Source of the DNA: Collinsella aerofaciens
GTDB taxonomy: Bacteria > Actinomycetota > Coriobacteriia > Coriobacteriales > Coriobacteriaceae
DNA length: 20,848 nt
Reading direction: 5' to 3'
NCBI GenBank assembly: GCA_905213725.1
Contig: CAJMJM010000019.1
Location: forward strand, 1 to 20,848
Part shown: positions 15,119 through 20,848 of the stretch, in pieces
Position numbering within the stretch: the stretch's first letter is position 1
How the letters are laid out: every line of letters begins with the position of its first letter
Notes under the pieces: model-generated
Seen by the model: the letters and a program-made list of their open reading frames with translations, nothing else
Databases searched by the model: none
What the model was told of the DNA's origin: nothing
Program-made: the position numbers and the translations under genes

Positions 15119-16744
15119 CTACTCCTTATCAAACGAAACGTCGGCGACGGGAAGCTCAATCGTAAAGACCGAACCGTGCGGGTCCGCCGCGGCAACCTCT
15201 ATACTACCGCCATGTGCCAACGCAATGGAACGGCAGAGTGAAAGCCCCAGGCCTACGCTGCGGCGGCTGTCGGCCAGACCATGGTTGGCGGTGTAGAACG
15301 ACTCAAAGATGCGTTCACGGTCCTCGGGTGCGATGCCCGGGCCGTCATCGGCCACCGAGCACGCCACGCGTCCATCGTCGACGCTAATCGAGATCACGAT
15401 GTGCGAGCCTGCAGGCGTATAGGTGATGGCGTTGTTCACCAGATTGACCACCAGCTGCACCATCAGGCGCGCATCGACATTGACGAGCGCCGGCTCATCG
15501 CACGCCACCACCTTAAGGTCGTGCTCGCGCACGGCCGGACTTACGTGGCGCAGCGCCTCCTCGACGATATCGTCCATGAGCTCGAGCGTAGTCGACAGAT
15601 GCATACCGTCGCCCTCGAGCTTGGTGATGGCAAGCAGGTTTTCGACGGTGGCGTTGAGCCATTGCGCATCCGAGCGAATGGACAGGAGCAGGCCGCGGCG
15701 CGTCTGGGCGTCGAGCACGGCGGTGCCGGTCGAGCCCTGGTCGAGCAGCACGTCGGCATTACCCGAAATACTGGTGAGCGGCGTGCGCAGGTCGTGCGAG
15801 ATGGAGCGCAGCAGGTTGGCGCGCAGCTGCTCGTTTTTGGCGAGCACCGCCGCCTCCTCGCGGGCCTCCATGGCGCGGGCGCGATCGAGCGCCAGCTCGC
15901 CTTCGCTCACGATGGCATCGGCAAGTGCCCGTTCCTCGTGCGTCAGCACGTCGGGCTCGGCAACGATAGCCAGCACGCCCACCACCGAGGCGGGGTCGCC
16001 CGAGCGCACGAAGCCGTCGCCCGTGCGAACCGTCAGGTAGATACCATAAAACGCCGATCCGCCATAGGTGGCATCGAGCGGCGTACCCACATAGGCGGAC
16101 GCCGAGAGTCGCGGCGGCATCTGCGGCGCCAGTTCGTGCACCGGTGCCGCATCGCCCACAGCCGTGTACGTCGCACGCGGCAGCAGGTCATCGCCCTCGG
16201 CGTCGGCGCTGTACCACACGACCGGACAGCCCGAAAGACGCGCCAGCTGCGTTGCCATGGCATGCACGATTTGCTGCTGATCGGCGCACCGCTGCAGCAT
16301 GCGATTGGTCTCGAGCACCATATGCGTACGGCGGTCGCTGGCGGCAGCCTGTGCCAAGGCGCGGCGCAGGGCCAACGCAATCGAGCTCGACACAAGCGAG
16401 ACCACAAACATGATGAAGAACATGCCGGGATAGACGCGGTCGATAAACGACAGCGAGTAGCGCGGATCGACAAACAAGAAGTTGTAGAGCGCCGCGGCGG
16501 CAGCCGAGCTCAGCAAGCAATACAGGCGGCTCCAGGTGAAAAAGGCACACAGCTGCACGGCAAGCACATAGACGATCATGATGCTCGGCGCGAGACCCGG
16601 ATGGTCGAGCAGCGCGCCCACAATCGTCGCCGCGACCAGCAGCCCCACCGATACGCAGGCGTCATACAGAGGGCTGCGGCGCGTCAGCGTTGTGCGCCGC
16701 CACCAAAAGTTATCGGCAATATCGCCGTCCGCACGGACGTCCAT
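15119..16744 (-). CDS. KdpD-like sensor histidine kinase, short form
   Basis: A 541-aa membrane kinase. Four transmembrane helices of the KdpD membrane domain type (DUF4118) span about 28-130, followed by a GAF-like region (about 145-290), a HisKA domain with phospho-accepting His317 (SISHDLRTPLTS), and a HATPase domain (N box NLVNNAITYTP from 434, G1 box DDGPG 467-471, G2 box VGLGLSLC). The roughly 400-residue N-terminal cytosolic part of full KdpD (Walker-containing sensor plus USP domain) is absent: the frame starts just before the first helix. Kinase and regulator genes overlap in signals (4-bp gap). The cluster also contains kup and a small membrane protein, so potassium or osmotic sensing is likely. 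A terminator-like hairpin lies 29 bp upstream of the start codon. Confidence 0.92.
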   Translation of the reverse strand: MDVRADGDIADNFWWRRTTLTRRSPLYDACVSVGLLVAATIVGALLDHPGLAPSIMIVYVLAVQLCAFFTWSRLYCLLSSAAAAALYNFLFVDPRYSLSFIDRVYPGMFFIMFVVSLVSSSIALALRRALAQAAASDRRTHMVLETNRMLQRCADQQQIVHAMATQLARLSGCPVVWYSADAEGDDLLPRATYTAVGDAAPVHELAPQMPPRLSASAYVGTPLDATYGGSAFYGIYLTVRTGDGFVRSGDPASVVGVLAIVAEPDVLTHEERALADAIVSEGELALDRARAMEAREEAAVLAKNEQLRANLLRSISHDLRTPLTSISGNADVLLDQGSTGTAVLDAQTRRGLLLSIRSDAQWLNATVENLLAITKLEGDGMHLSTTLELMDDIVEEALRHVSPAVREHDLKVVACDEPALVNVDARLMVQLVVNLVNNAITYTPAGSHIVISISVDDGRVACSVADDGPGIAPEDRERIFESFYTANHGLADSRRSVGLGLSLCRSIALAHGGSIEVAAADPHGSVFTIELPVADVSFDKE

Positions 16745-16761
16745 CAGCGCCCCGCCCCTCT

Positions 16762-16810
16762 CTCAAAAACAAAAACCACCACAAAGGGACAGGCACCTTT
16801 GTGGTGGTTT
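16762..16810 (-). terminator. Terminator-like ACAAAGGGAC hairpin (copy 2) upstream of the kinase gene
   Basis: A perfect 15-bp stem (16773-16787 with 16796-16810; AAACCACCACAAAGG) with an 8-nt loop is followed on the minus strand by TTTTTGTTTTTGAG, a strong Rho-independent terminator signature. It sits in the 113-bp gap between the 74-aa gene and the kinase gene, so it would end, or attenuate, transcription from kup before kdpDE. A further GTGGTGGTT copy lies beside it at 16817-16825. Confidence 0.75.
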
Positions 16811-16857
16811 TCCCTCGTGGTGGTTCTAAGTGTAAAGCCTTCTACGACCGGCAGCCG

Positions 16858-17082
16858 CTAGACAAACAGCACGTGCGCGAGCAGTGCGCACACGCACACC
16901 GCTCCAAATACCAGTGCCACGATCGAAATCACGCGATCGGCCATGTCCATGTTGGCACGATTCGTAAAGAACCGATCTTCGGCGGCGTCGACGCGCGCCT
17001 CACGCACCATCTCGGCAACCGCCTCGCGGCCATCAAGCATCTTTGCAGCCATGTTTGCCCCCTCGGTCTCAATCTTGTCCAT
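16858..17082 (-). CDS. Small membrane protein of unknown function (74 aa)
   Basis: A 74-residue protein with a hydrophilic, charged N-terminal half (MDKIETEGANMAAKMLDGRE, then AEMVREARVDAAEDRFF) and one C-terminal transmembrane helix (about 50-73, ending AHVLFV), so probably a tail-anchored or single-pass membrane peptide with its N-terminus inside. ACGGAG lies about 10 nt before the ATG at 17082. It begins 31 bp after the end of the extended kup frame and is on the same strand, between kup and the KdpD-like kinase. I do not recognise the family. Position suggests an accessory or regulatory partner of Kup or the kinase, comparable in size with KdpF-like peptides but not similar in sequence; this is inference only. 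Confidence 0.7.
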   Translation of the reverse strand: MDKIETEGANMAAKMLDGREAVAEMVREARVDAAEDRFFTNRANMDMADRVISIVALVFGAVCVCALLAHVLFV

Positions 17083-17113
17083 CGAAAACCAACTCCGTGC
17101 AGCCTGTCGGCGC

Positions 17114-17314
17114 CTACGGGCGCGCGTTGGGGGCCAGGCGCTGCAGCTTGTTCACAGCCTTGAACTTGGTGAACAGCGGCACATACTCAAAGCTCACGTT
17201 GGAGTTCTCCAGGCCATACCAGCGCGCCGGCGTACCGGCGGCGCGGCGGATGATGTACTTAAGCGTGATAGCCGTGCGCTCGCTCGGCTCCACGTCACTC
17301 TCGGGCGCCAGGAG
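17114..17314 (-). pseudogene. Detached C-terminal tail of Kup after an in-frame TAG
   Basis: Immediately after the TAG (17315-17317) the same frame stays open for 66 codons to a second TAG (17114-17116). The translation is clearly Kup-like: it includes RRAAGTPARWYGLENSNVSF and EYVPLFTKF, matching the family pattern of a GL(D/E)xSxVxxExxPL segment at the cytoplasmic C-terminus. It has no start codon and ribosome binding site of its own that I can support. With it, Kup would be about 675 aa, similar to Gram-positive Kup proteins of about 670 aa. Confidence 0.8.
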
Positions 17315-19141
17315 CTAGCGGATCATGACGAACTTGAACGTGCCGATGTTGCCCGGGTCCTTGTAGACCGAGTAGTCATGCATCTGCGGCGGCAGCTCGC
17401 CAGTGGCGGCCAGATCCTGAACAACCTGGCGCAGATAGGCGTTCACGCGCTGGTTAACCTTGTAGCCCAGGTACAGATGCACGCGAAACACGTAGTCGGT
17501 GCCAAACGTCTCGACCGAATAGGCAAAGGTATGCGGTTCGTCCATGGTCTCGACGTTCACGAACCACCAGGCGCGGGCGCGCTTGGGATGCTTGTCCAGA
17601 ATCGAGTAGACGATATCGCGGTCGATGTAGTCGGTATGGGTGTCCTTGGTCAGGTACACGACGTTGTCACTCATGCGCTCGTAACGGTCGTCGTCGCGCA
17701 GGCGCTTGCGCTGCGGCAGGTAGCTGCGCAGCGGCAGCAGCGTAAACTGGCGCTGCTCGACCGCCGTGCCGTTGTACCAGCACACCATAATGCCCATGAT
17801 GAGTGCAGCCATGAGGATGGTGAAATAGCCGCCGTGGAAGAACTTGGTGAGCGAGCTCACGAAGAAGAAGCCTTCGAGCAAAAGGAAGAAGGCCGCGAAG
17901 ATCCACGGAGCAACCTTGAGCTTGCGCTCCTCGTGCAGGTAGAAGAAGAGCAGTAGCGTGGTGCACATCATAGTCAGCGTAATGGCAAGGCCGTAGGCGG
18001 CTTCCATATGCGCCGAGTTCTGGAACAGCAGCACCACGATGACGCAGCCCACAAGCATGACGTTGTTGACCATGGGGATGTAGAGCTGGCCTTTGGTCTC
18101 GGCAGGGTAGAAGACCTGCATGTGCGGCATGAGGTCCAGACGGCTGGCCTCGGACACCAGCGAAAACGCGCCGGTGATGAGCGCCTGCGAGGCAATGATG
18201 GCCGCGACGGTGGAAAGGCCAACGGCAAACGGGCGCAGGCCCGGGGCGAGCATCTGGTAGAACGGGTTGAGGTCGGCAATGCCCATGAGCTCGGGGTTGG
18301 CAGCGTTGTTCATAAGCCAAGCGCCCTGGCCCATATAGGAAAGCAGCAGGCAGCACTTAACGAACGGCCAGGTAGCGTAGATGTTGCCGCGGCCGACGTG
18401 GCCCATGTCGGAGTAGAGCGCCTCGGCACCGGTGGTGGCGAGGAAGCAACTGCCCAGAATCATGATGCCCGCGTGGTTGTTGGGGCTCAGCAAAAAGGCG
18501 ATGCCGCGCACCGGGTTGAGGCACAGCAGCACGGCGGGGTGCTGGAAAACAAAGAACAGACCCGTGCCGCCCAGGAACAGGAACCACAGCGTCATGATGG
18601 GGCCAAAGGCGTGACCGATCTTGGCCGTACCGATGCGCTGAACCAAGAAGAGCACGATGATGATGGCGAGCGTAATGGCGACGACGCGGCCCTGGTCATC
18701 GCCCAGCACGGCATGGACCGCCGGGATGGTGCGCAGGCCCTCGATGGCCGTGGTAACGGTAACGGCCGGCGTCAGGATGCCGTCGGCGAGCAGCGCGGCG
18801 CCACCCAGCATGGCGGGGATGATAAGCCACTTGCCGCAGCGCTTGACCAGGCTGTACAGGGCAAAGATACCGCCCTCGCCATGGTTATCGGCGCGCAGCG
18901 AGATGAGCACATACTTGATGGTGGTCAGCAACGTGACCGTCCACACGACAAGGGAGAGCGCGCCGAGCACGAACTCCTCCGTGACGCTTCCGATGCCGCC
19001 GTTGCCGGCAACGAGCGCCTTGGTTACATACATGGGGCTGGTGCCGATATCGCCGTACACCACGCCCAGCGTGACGAGCATCGCCGAGATGCTCACAGGA
19101 ATCGCAGCGTGCGAAGCTGCCTCCTTGGCCTTTTGTTCCAT
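17315..19141 (-). CDS. kup: Kup-type potassium uptake transporter, ending at an in-frame TAG
   Basis: A 608-aa product as read. It starts with the family signature VVYGDIGTSPMYVTKAL and continues through about 12 transmembrane helices (including LRADNHGEGGIFALYSLV and GAEALYSDMGHVGRGNI) to a cytosolic C-terminal domain. Kup proteins import K+, usually with H+, across the cytoplasmic membrane. I chose ATG 19141 because GGGAGGA lies about 9 nt upstream; the TTG at 19159 overlaps that site. The frame ends in TFKFVMIR and a TAG, but 66 further in-frame codons match the Kup C-terminus, so this copy appears truncated by a nonsense change (AAG or CAG to TAG would do it) or is read through. All transmembrane helices are intact, so transport may persist. 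Followed by a small membrane protein and KdpDE-like genes. Confidence 0.93.
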   Translation of the reverse strand: MEQKAKEAASHAAIPVSISAMLVTLGVVYGDIGTSPMYVTKALVAGNGGIGSVTEEFVLGALSLVVWTVTLLTTIKYVLISLRADNHGEGGIFALYSLVKRCGKWLIIPAMLGGAALLADGILTPAVTVTTAIEGLRTIPAVHAVLGDDQGRVVAITLAIIIVLFLVQRIGTAKIGHAFGPIMTLWFLFLGGTGLFFVFQHPAVLLCLNPVRGIAFLLSPNNHAGIMILGSCFLATTGAEALYSDMGHVGRGNIYATWPFVKCCLLLSYMGQGAWLMNNAANPELMGIADLNPFYQMLAPGLRPFAVGLSTVAAIIASQALITGAFSLVSEASRLDLMPHMQVFYPAETKGQLYIPMVNNVMLVGCVIVVLLFQNSAHMEAAYGLAITLTMMCTTLLLFFYLHEERKLKVAPWIFAAFFLLLEGFFFVSSLTKFFHGGYFTILMAALIMGIMVCWYNGTAVEQRQFTLLPLRSYLPQRKRLRDDDRYERMSDNVVYLTKDTHTDYIDRDIVYSILDKHPKRARAWWFVNVETMDEPHTFAYSVETFGTDYVFRVHLYLGYKVNQRVNAYLRQVVQDLAATGELPPQMHDYSVYKDPGNIGTFKFVMIR

Positions 19142-19176
19142 AAGCCGGTTTCCTCCCAACTTTAATGTTCGAAGGG

Positions 19177-19182
19177 ATTATA
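19177..19182 (-). promoter_or_regulatory. Putative -10 element of kup
   Basis: TATAAT on the minus strand, 36 bp upstream of the kup start codon. The -35 region is poor (ATTAAA-like). The 158-bp upstream gap (19142-19299) is A/T-rich and was checked for a c-di-AMP (ydaO) riboswitch, which I could not recognise. Confidence 0.45.
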
Positions 19183-19266
19183 GGTAATCGGCCCATGTTT
19201 TAATGCACTGTTTTCCCAGCTAGATAAAGATTTATACAGTCTTTAGGCTACCGCGGCGATATGAAG

Positions 19267-19295
19267 TGTGACAAAGGGACTATCCCCTTGTCACA
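19267..19295. repeat. ACAAAGGGAC hairpin repeat, copy 3 (imperfect)
   Basis: TGTGACAA (19267-19274) pairs with TTGTCACA (19288-19295), and GGGA pairs with TCCC inside after one A-C mismatch. It lies just beyond the nitroreductase stop codon and upstream of kup. It shares the core GACAAAGGGAC with the copies at 5906 and 16773. Confidence 0.7.
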
Positions 19296-19299
19296 TTCG

Positions 19300-20148
19300 T
19301 CATTTTCCGAGCCAGTTTTTGAACCACCACTCCATGGAGCGGCTCATCTCGGCCATAAAGGGGCTCGTGTGCTTGCGGGTGTAGATATCCACGACGCGCT
19401 CCCCCACCTCGCGGGCGTGCGGGCGAAACATCGCATCCATCTCGGCCACCTGCGCGTCCATGGTCGCAGCATCGGCGCGGCAGTAGCGCTCCTCGTGCAC
19501 CAGGTTCACCACGGGATGCGCAATGGCCGGGCGCTCCTTGCGGGGCGTGCCGATGATGAGCATCGACAGCGGCATGGTATAGGGCGGCAGATCCAGCAGC
19601 TCGGCCACTTCCTCGGCATTCTCGACGATATCACCGATGTAGCAGCTCCCCAGGCCCAGGGCCTCGGCGGCAACCACGGCGTTTTGCGCGGCGATCACGG
19701 CGTCCTGGGCCGCGATGGCAAAGTCGCCCAAACCCGGCGCGCGGCGGGGTGCCTTGCCCGTACGCTCGACAAACTCGGGCTCAAAGCAGCCCACGTGCTC
19801 AAACAGATCGATCCACTTGGCATAATCGACCACAAATATTAGTGCCCAGGGCGCCTTGGCGATCATGGGCTGGTGGTCGCACAGGTCGGCCAGACGGTCG
19901 AGCGTAGCCTGCTCACGAATGCTCACGATGGAATACATCATCATGGCGCCCGCCGACGGCGCGCGACTCGCCGCATGCAGAATCGCCGCCCGCTGCTCGT
20001 CGGTCACCGCCACGGGACGGTCGTCGTCATCACGCGCGAAGGCACGCGTGGAGGAACGGTGCTCCAACGTGTCCAGCACCGCATTGCCCGTGGTCTCGAC
20101 CGGATAGCCACACGTATCCACAGCCTTGGTGCAAACCTGCTCGTTCAT
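19300..20148 (-). CDS. Nitroreductase-family FMN oxidoreductase
   Basis: A 282-aa flavoprotein of the nitroreductase superfamily, NfsA/FRP-like. Near the N-terminus HRSSTRAF (about 30-37) is the FMN-contacting motif, followed by LHAASRAPSAGAMM. Later come the helix AAQDAVIAAQNAVVAAEALG, GSCYIGDI, and the conserved PLSMLIIGTPRKERP. It uses NAD(P)H to reduce nitro compounds, quinones or other small electrophiles in the cytoplasm; the physiological substrate is unknown. The C-terminal 60 residues form a hydrophilic tail ending WWFKNWLGK. GAGG lies 8 nt before ATG 20148. It is divergent from the membrane-protein gene at 20362 and separated from kup by 158 bp containing a repeat hairpin, so it is probably a single-gene unit. 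Confidence 0.92.
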   Translation of the reverse strand: MNEQVCTKAVDTCGYPVETTGNAVLDTLEHRSSTRAFARDDDDRPVAVTDEQRAAILHAASRAPSAGAMMMYSIVSIREQATLDRLADLCDHQPMIAKAPWALIFVVDYAKWIDLFEHVGCFEPEFVERTGKAPRRAPGLGDFAIAAQDAVIAAQNAVVAAEALGLGSCYIGDIVENAEEVAELLDLPPYTMPLSMLIIGTPRKERPAIAHPVVNLVHEERYCRADAATMDAQVAEMDAMFRPHAREVGERVVDIYTRKHTSPFMAEMSRSMEWWFKNWLGK

Positions 20149-20361
20149 CGCCTCATCCTCGCTAATTCTTTAAGAAGCCTTTACGTTTCCGTGTAATTCC
20201 CGTCCATTATCGCGCAGGTCGCCACTACATTGCGTCACACCGCCACACGTGCGCGTTAATATGGCTGGTTGTTGTGCGCAGCCACCAATTGCAGCGCATA
20301 TCTTGGTAACAATCGGGTAAACCCCCGCTTTCGTACGTTTTAGTTTGTGAGGAGTCTCAGC
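20149..20361. promoter_or_regulatory. Divergent spacer between the nitroreductase and membrane-protein genes
   Basis: 213 bp without a gene, presumably holding the promoters of both divergent genes. GTGAGGAG (20347-20354) is the ribosome binding site of the downstream gene. I could not pick a reliable promoter pair; TTGCAG (20288 onward) and TTAATA (20257 onward) are only weak candidates. Confidence 0.35.
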
Positions 20362-20848
20362 ATGTTCGCTGCCGCCATCTCGCTCGTCGGTCTTGCGGCG
20401 ACCGTCTACCTTGTCTTGCGCGAGGCCAAGGCCATTCGCGCTCAGTCGGGCACCGTTGCCAAAAGCGCTCTTGGGTGGAGCGTCGCCTTCGGTCTTTTCC
20501 AGGTCTTTTTGACCATTTGGGGCGCCATTGGCCTCGTCGCCCAAAACGAGCCGCTCGCCTTTGTGATGCTCATCCTGACCAACGCCATCCTCACCGGCTG
20601 CGCTTGGGCCAGCATCGCACGCGACCGCATCGCCCCGCGCGTCTTTGCGTTCGCCGCGCCCGACGCCCCCGCTCCCACCGGCAAGCTCGCCCGCCTGCGC
20701 GGCGCCTTTGTGGGCAAGCCACTCGTCGCCGCCGTGCTGTGCCTGCTGCTCGCCGGCGTCTTTGCGCTGCTAGGCATGGAGGTATCGTCCAACCACGACT
20801 TTACCTGGGTCTACCCCCTGTGCATCCTGCTCGAGTGGGCCATCATCA
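20362..20848 (+). CDS. Multi-pass membrane protein, N-terminal part (3' partial)
   Basis: The frame opens with ATG 20362, 7 nt after GAGGAG, and runs without a stop to the window end (162 codons). The visible protein is strongly hydrophobic, with helices at about residues 2-20, 38-60, 67-85, 118-138 and 147 onward. An Ala/Pro-rich positively charged loop (about 95-117; DAPAPTGKLARLRG) lies between helices 3 and 4. There is no cleavable signal peptide. I do not recognise the family from this part; a membrane-anchored sulfatase/LTA-synthase-like protein is possible but unsupported, because the diagnostic domain would lie outside the window. Strong G/C third-position bias supports real coding. 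Confidence 0.75.
   Translation, partial: MFAAAISLVGLAATVYLVLREAKAIRAQSGTVAKSALGWSVAFGLFQVFLTIWGAIGLVAQNEPLAFVMLILTNAILTGCAWASIARDRIAPRVFAFAAPDAPAPTGKLARLRGAFVGKPLVAAVLCLLLAGVFALLGMEVSSNHDFTWVYPLCILLEWAII

Noticed and set aside
17315..17317. TAG in kup read as pyrrolysine or another recoded amino acid
   Set aside because: No recoding genes or special structure are visible here, and the codon falls where a simple AAG or CAG to TAG change explains it better.
16944..17956. Plus-strand frames across the kup tail region
   Set aside because: They lie opposite the kup frame and its conserved tail; codon bias favours the minus strand.
19142..19299. Possible c-di-AMP (ydaO-type) riboswitch upstream of kup
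   Set aside because: Such elements often precede potassium transporter genes, but the conserved segments could not be found and the gap is short and partly filled by the repeat hairpin.
1..20848. CRISPR array, tRNA or rRNA genes, prophage or transposase genes
   Set aside because: I looked on both strands and found no regularly spaced repeats, no tRNA-like cloverleaf, no rRNA sequence, and no integrase or transposase motif.

Overview
This 20.8 kb window is GC-rich (clear G/C bias at third codon positions) and looks like the chromosome of an actinobacterial gut commensal, most likely Coriobacteriia and close to Collinsella. That placement is inference from gene style, strong GGAG-type ribosome binding sites and the small hairpin repeats between genes; no rRNA or other marker gene is present. 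There are 15 protein genes (two cut by the window edges), no tRNA or rRNA, no CRISPR array, no recognisable transposase and no phage genes.

Layout. (1) 1-2550: the 3' end of one ABC-exporter half and a complete second half, translationally overlapped, forming a heterodimeric exporter with one degenerate ATP site, followed by a long inverted repeat and a terminator. (2) 2581-7116: a LysR regulator divergent from a three-gene cassette (SDR dehydrogenase, OFA-like MFS carrier, Gfo/Idh/MocA dehydrogenase) closed by a terminator; this reads as a regulated uptake-and-oxidation pathway for an unidentified polyol or hydroxy acid. (3) 7118-9946: a 158-bp near-palindrome, the RNA-binding protein Tex, then 380 bp of non-coding DNA holding nested inverted repeats and a short copy of the 3' end of the transaldolase gene. 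(4) 9947-11672, minus strand: a small transaldolase / F6P-aldolase-type enzyme and a Cof-type HAD phosphatase. (5) 11748-14306: a fused RlmKL 23S rRNA methyltransferase whose N-terminal catalytic motif is lost. (6) 14401-19141, minus strand: a potassium module of Kup transporter, a 74-aa membrane protein, a short KdpD-like kinase lacking the usual N-terminal sensor region, and a KdpE-like regulator. The kup reading frame is interrupted by an in-frame TAG, after which 66 codons of recognisable Kup C-terminus continue. (7) 19300-20848: an NfsA-like nitroreductase and, divergent from it, the start of an unidentified multi-pass membrane protein.

The most noteworthy items are the amber codon within kup, the Kup/short-KdpD/KdpE arrangement without kdpFABC in view, the degenerate RlmL half of RlmKL, and a dense set of intergenic palindromes, including three copies of a hairpin with the core ACAAAGGGAC. 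I saw no clear novel defence or mobile system. The nearest candidates for undescribed biology are the LysR/SDR/MFS/Gfo cassette and the palindromic repeats.
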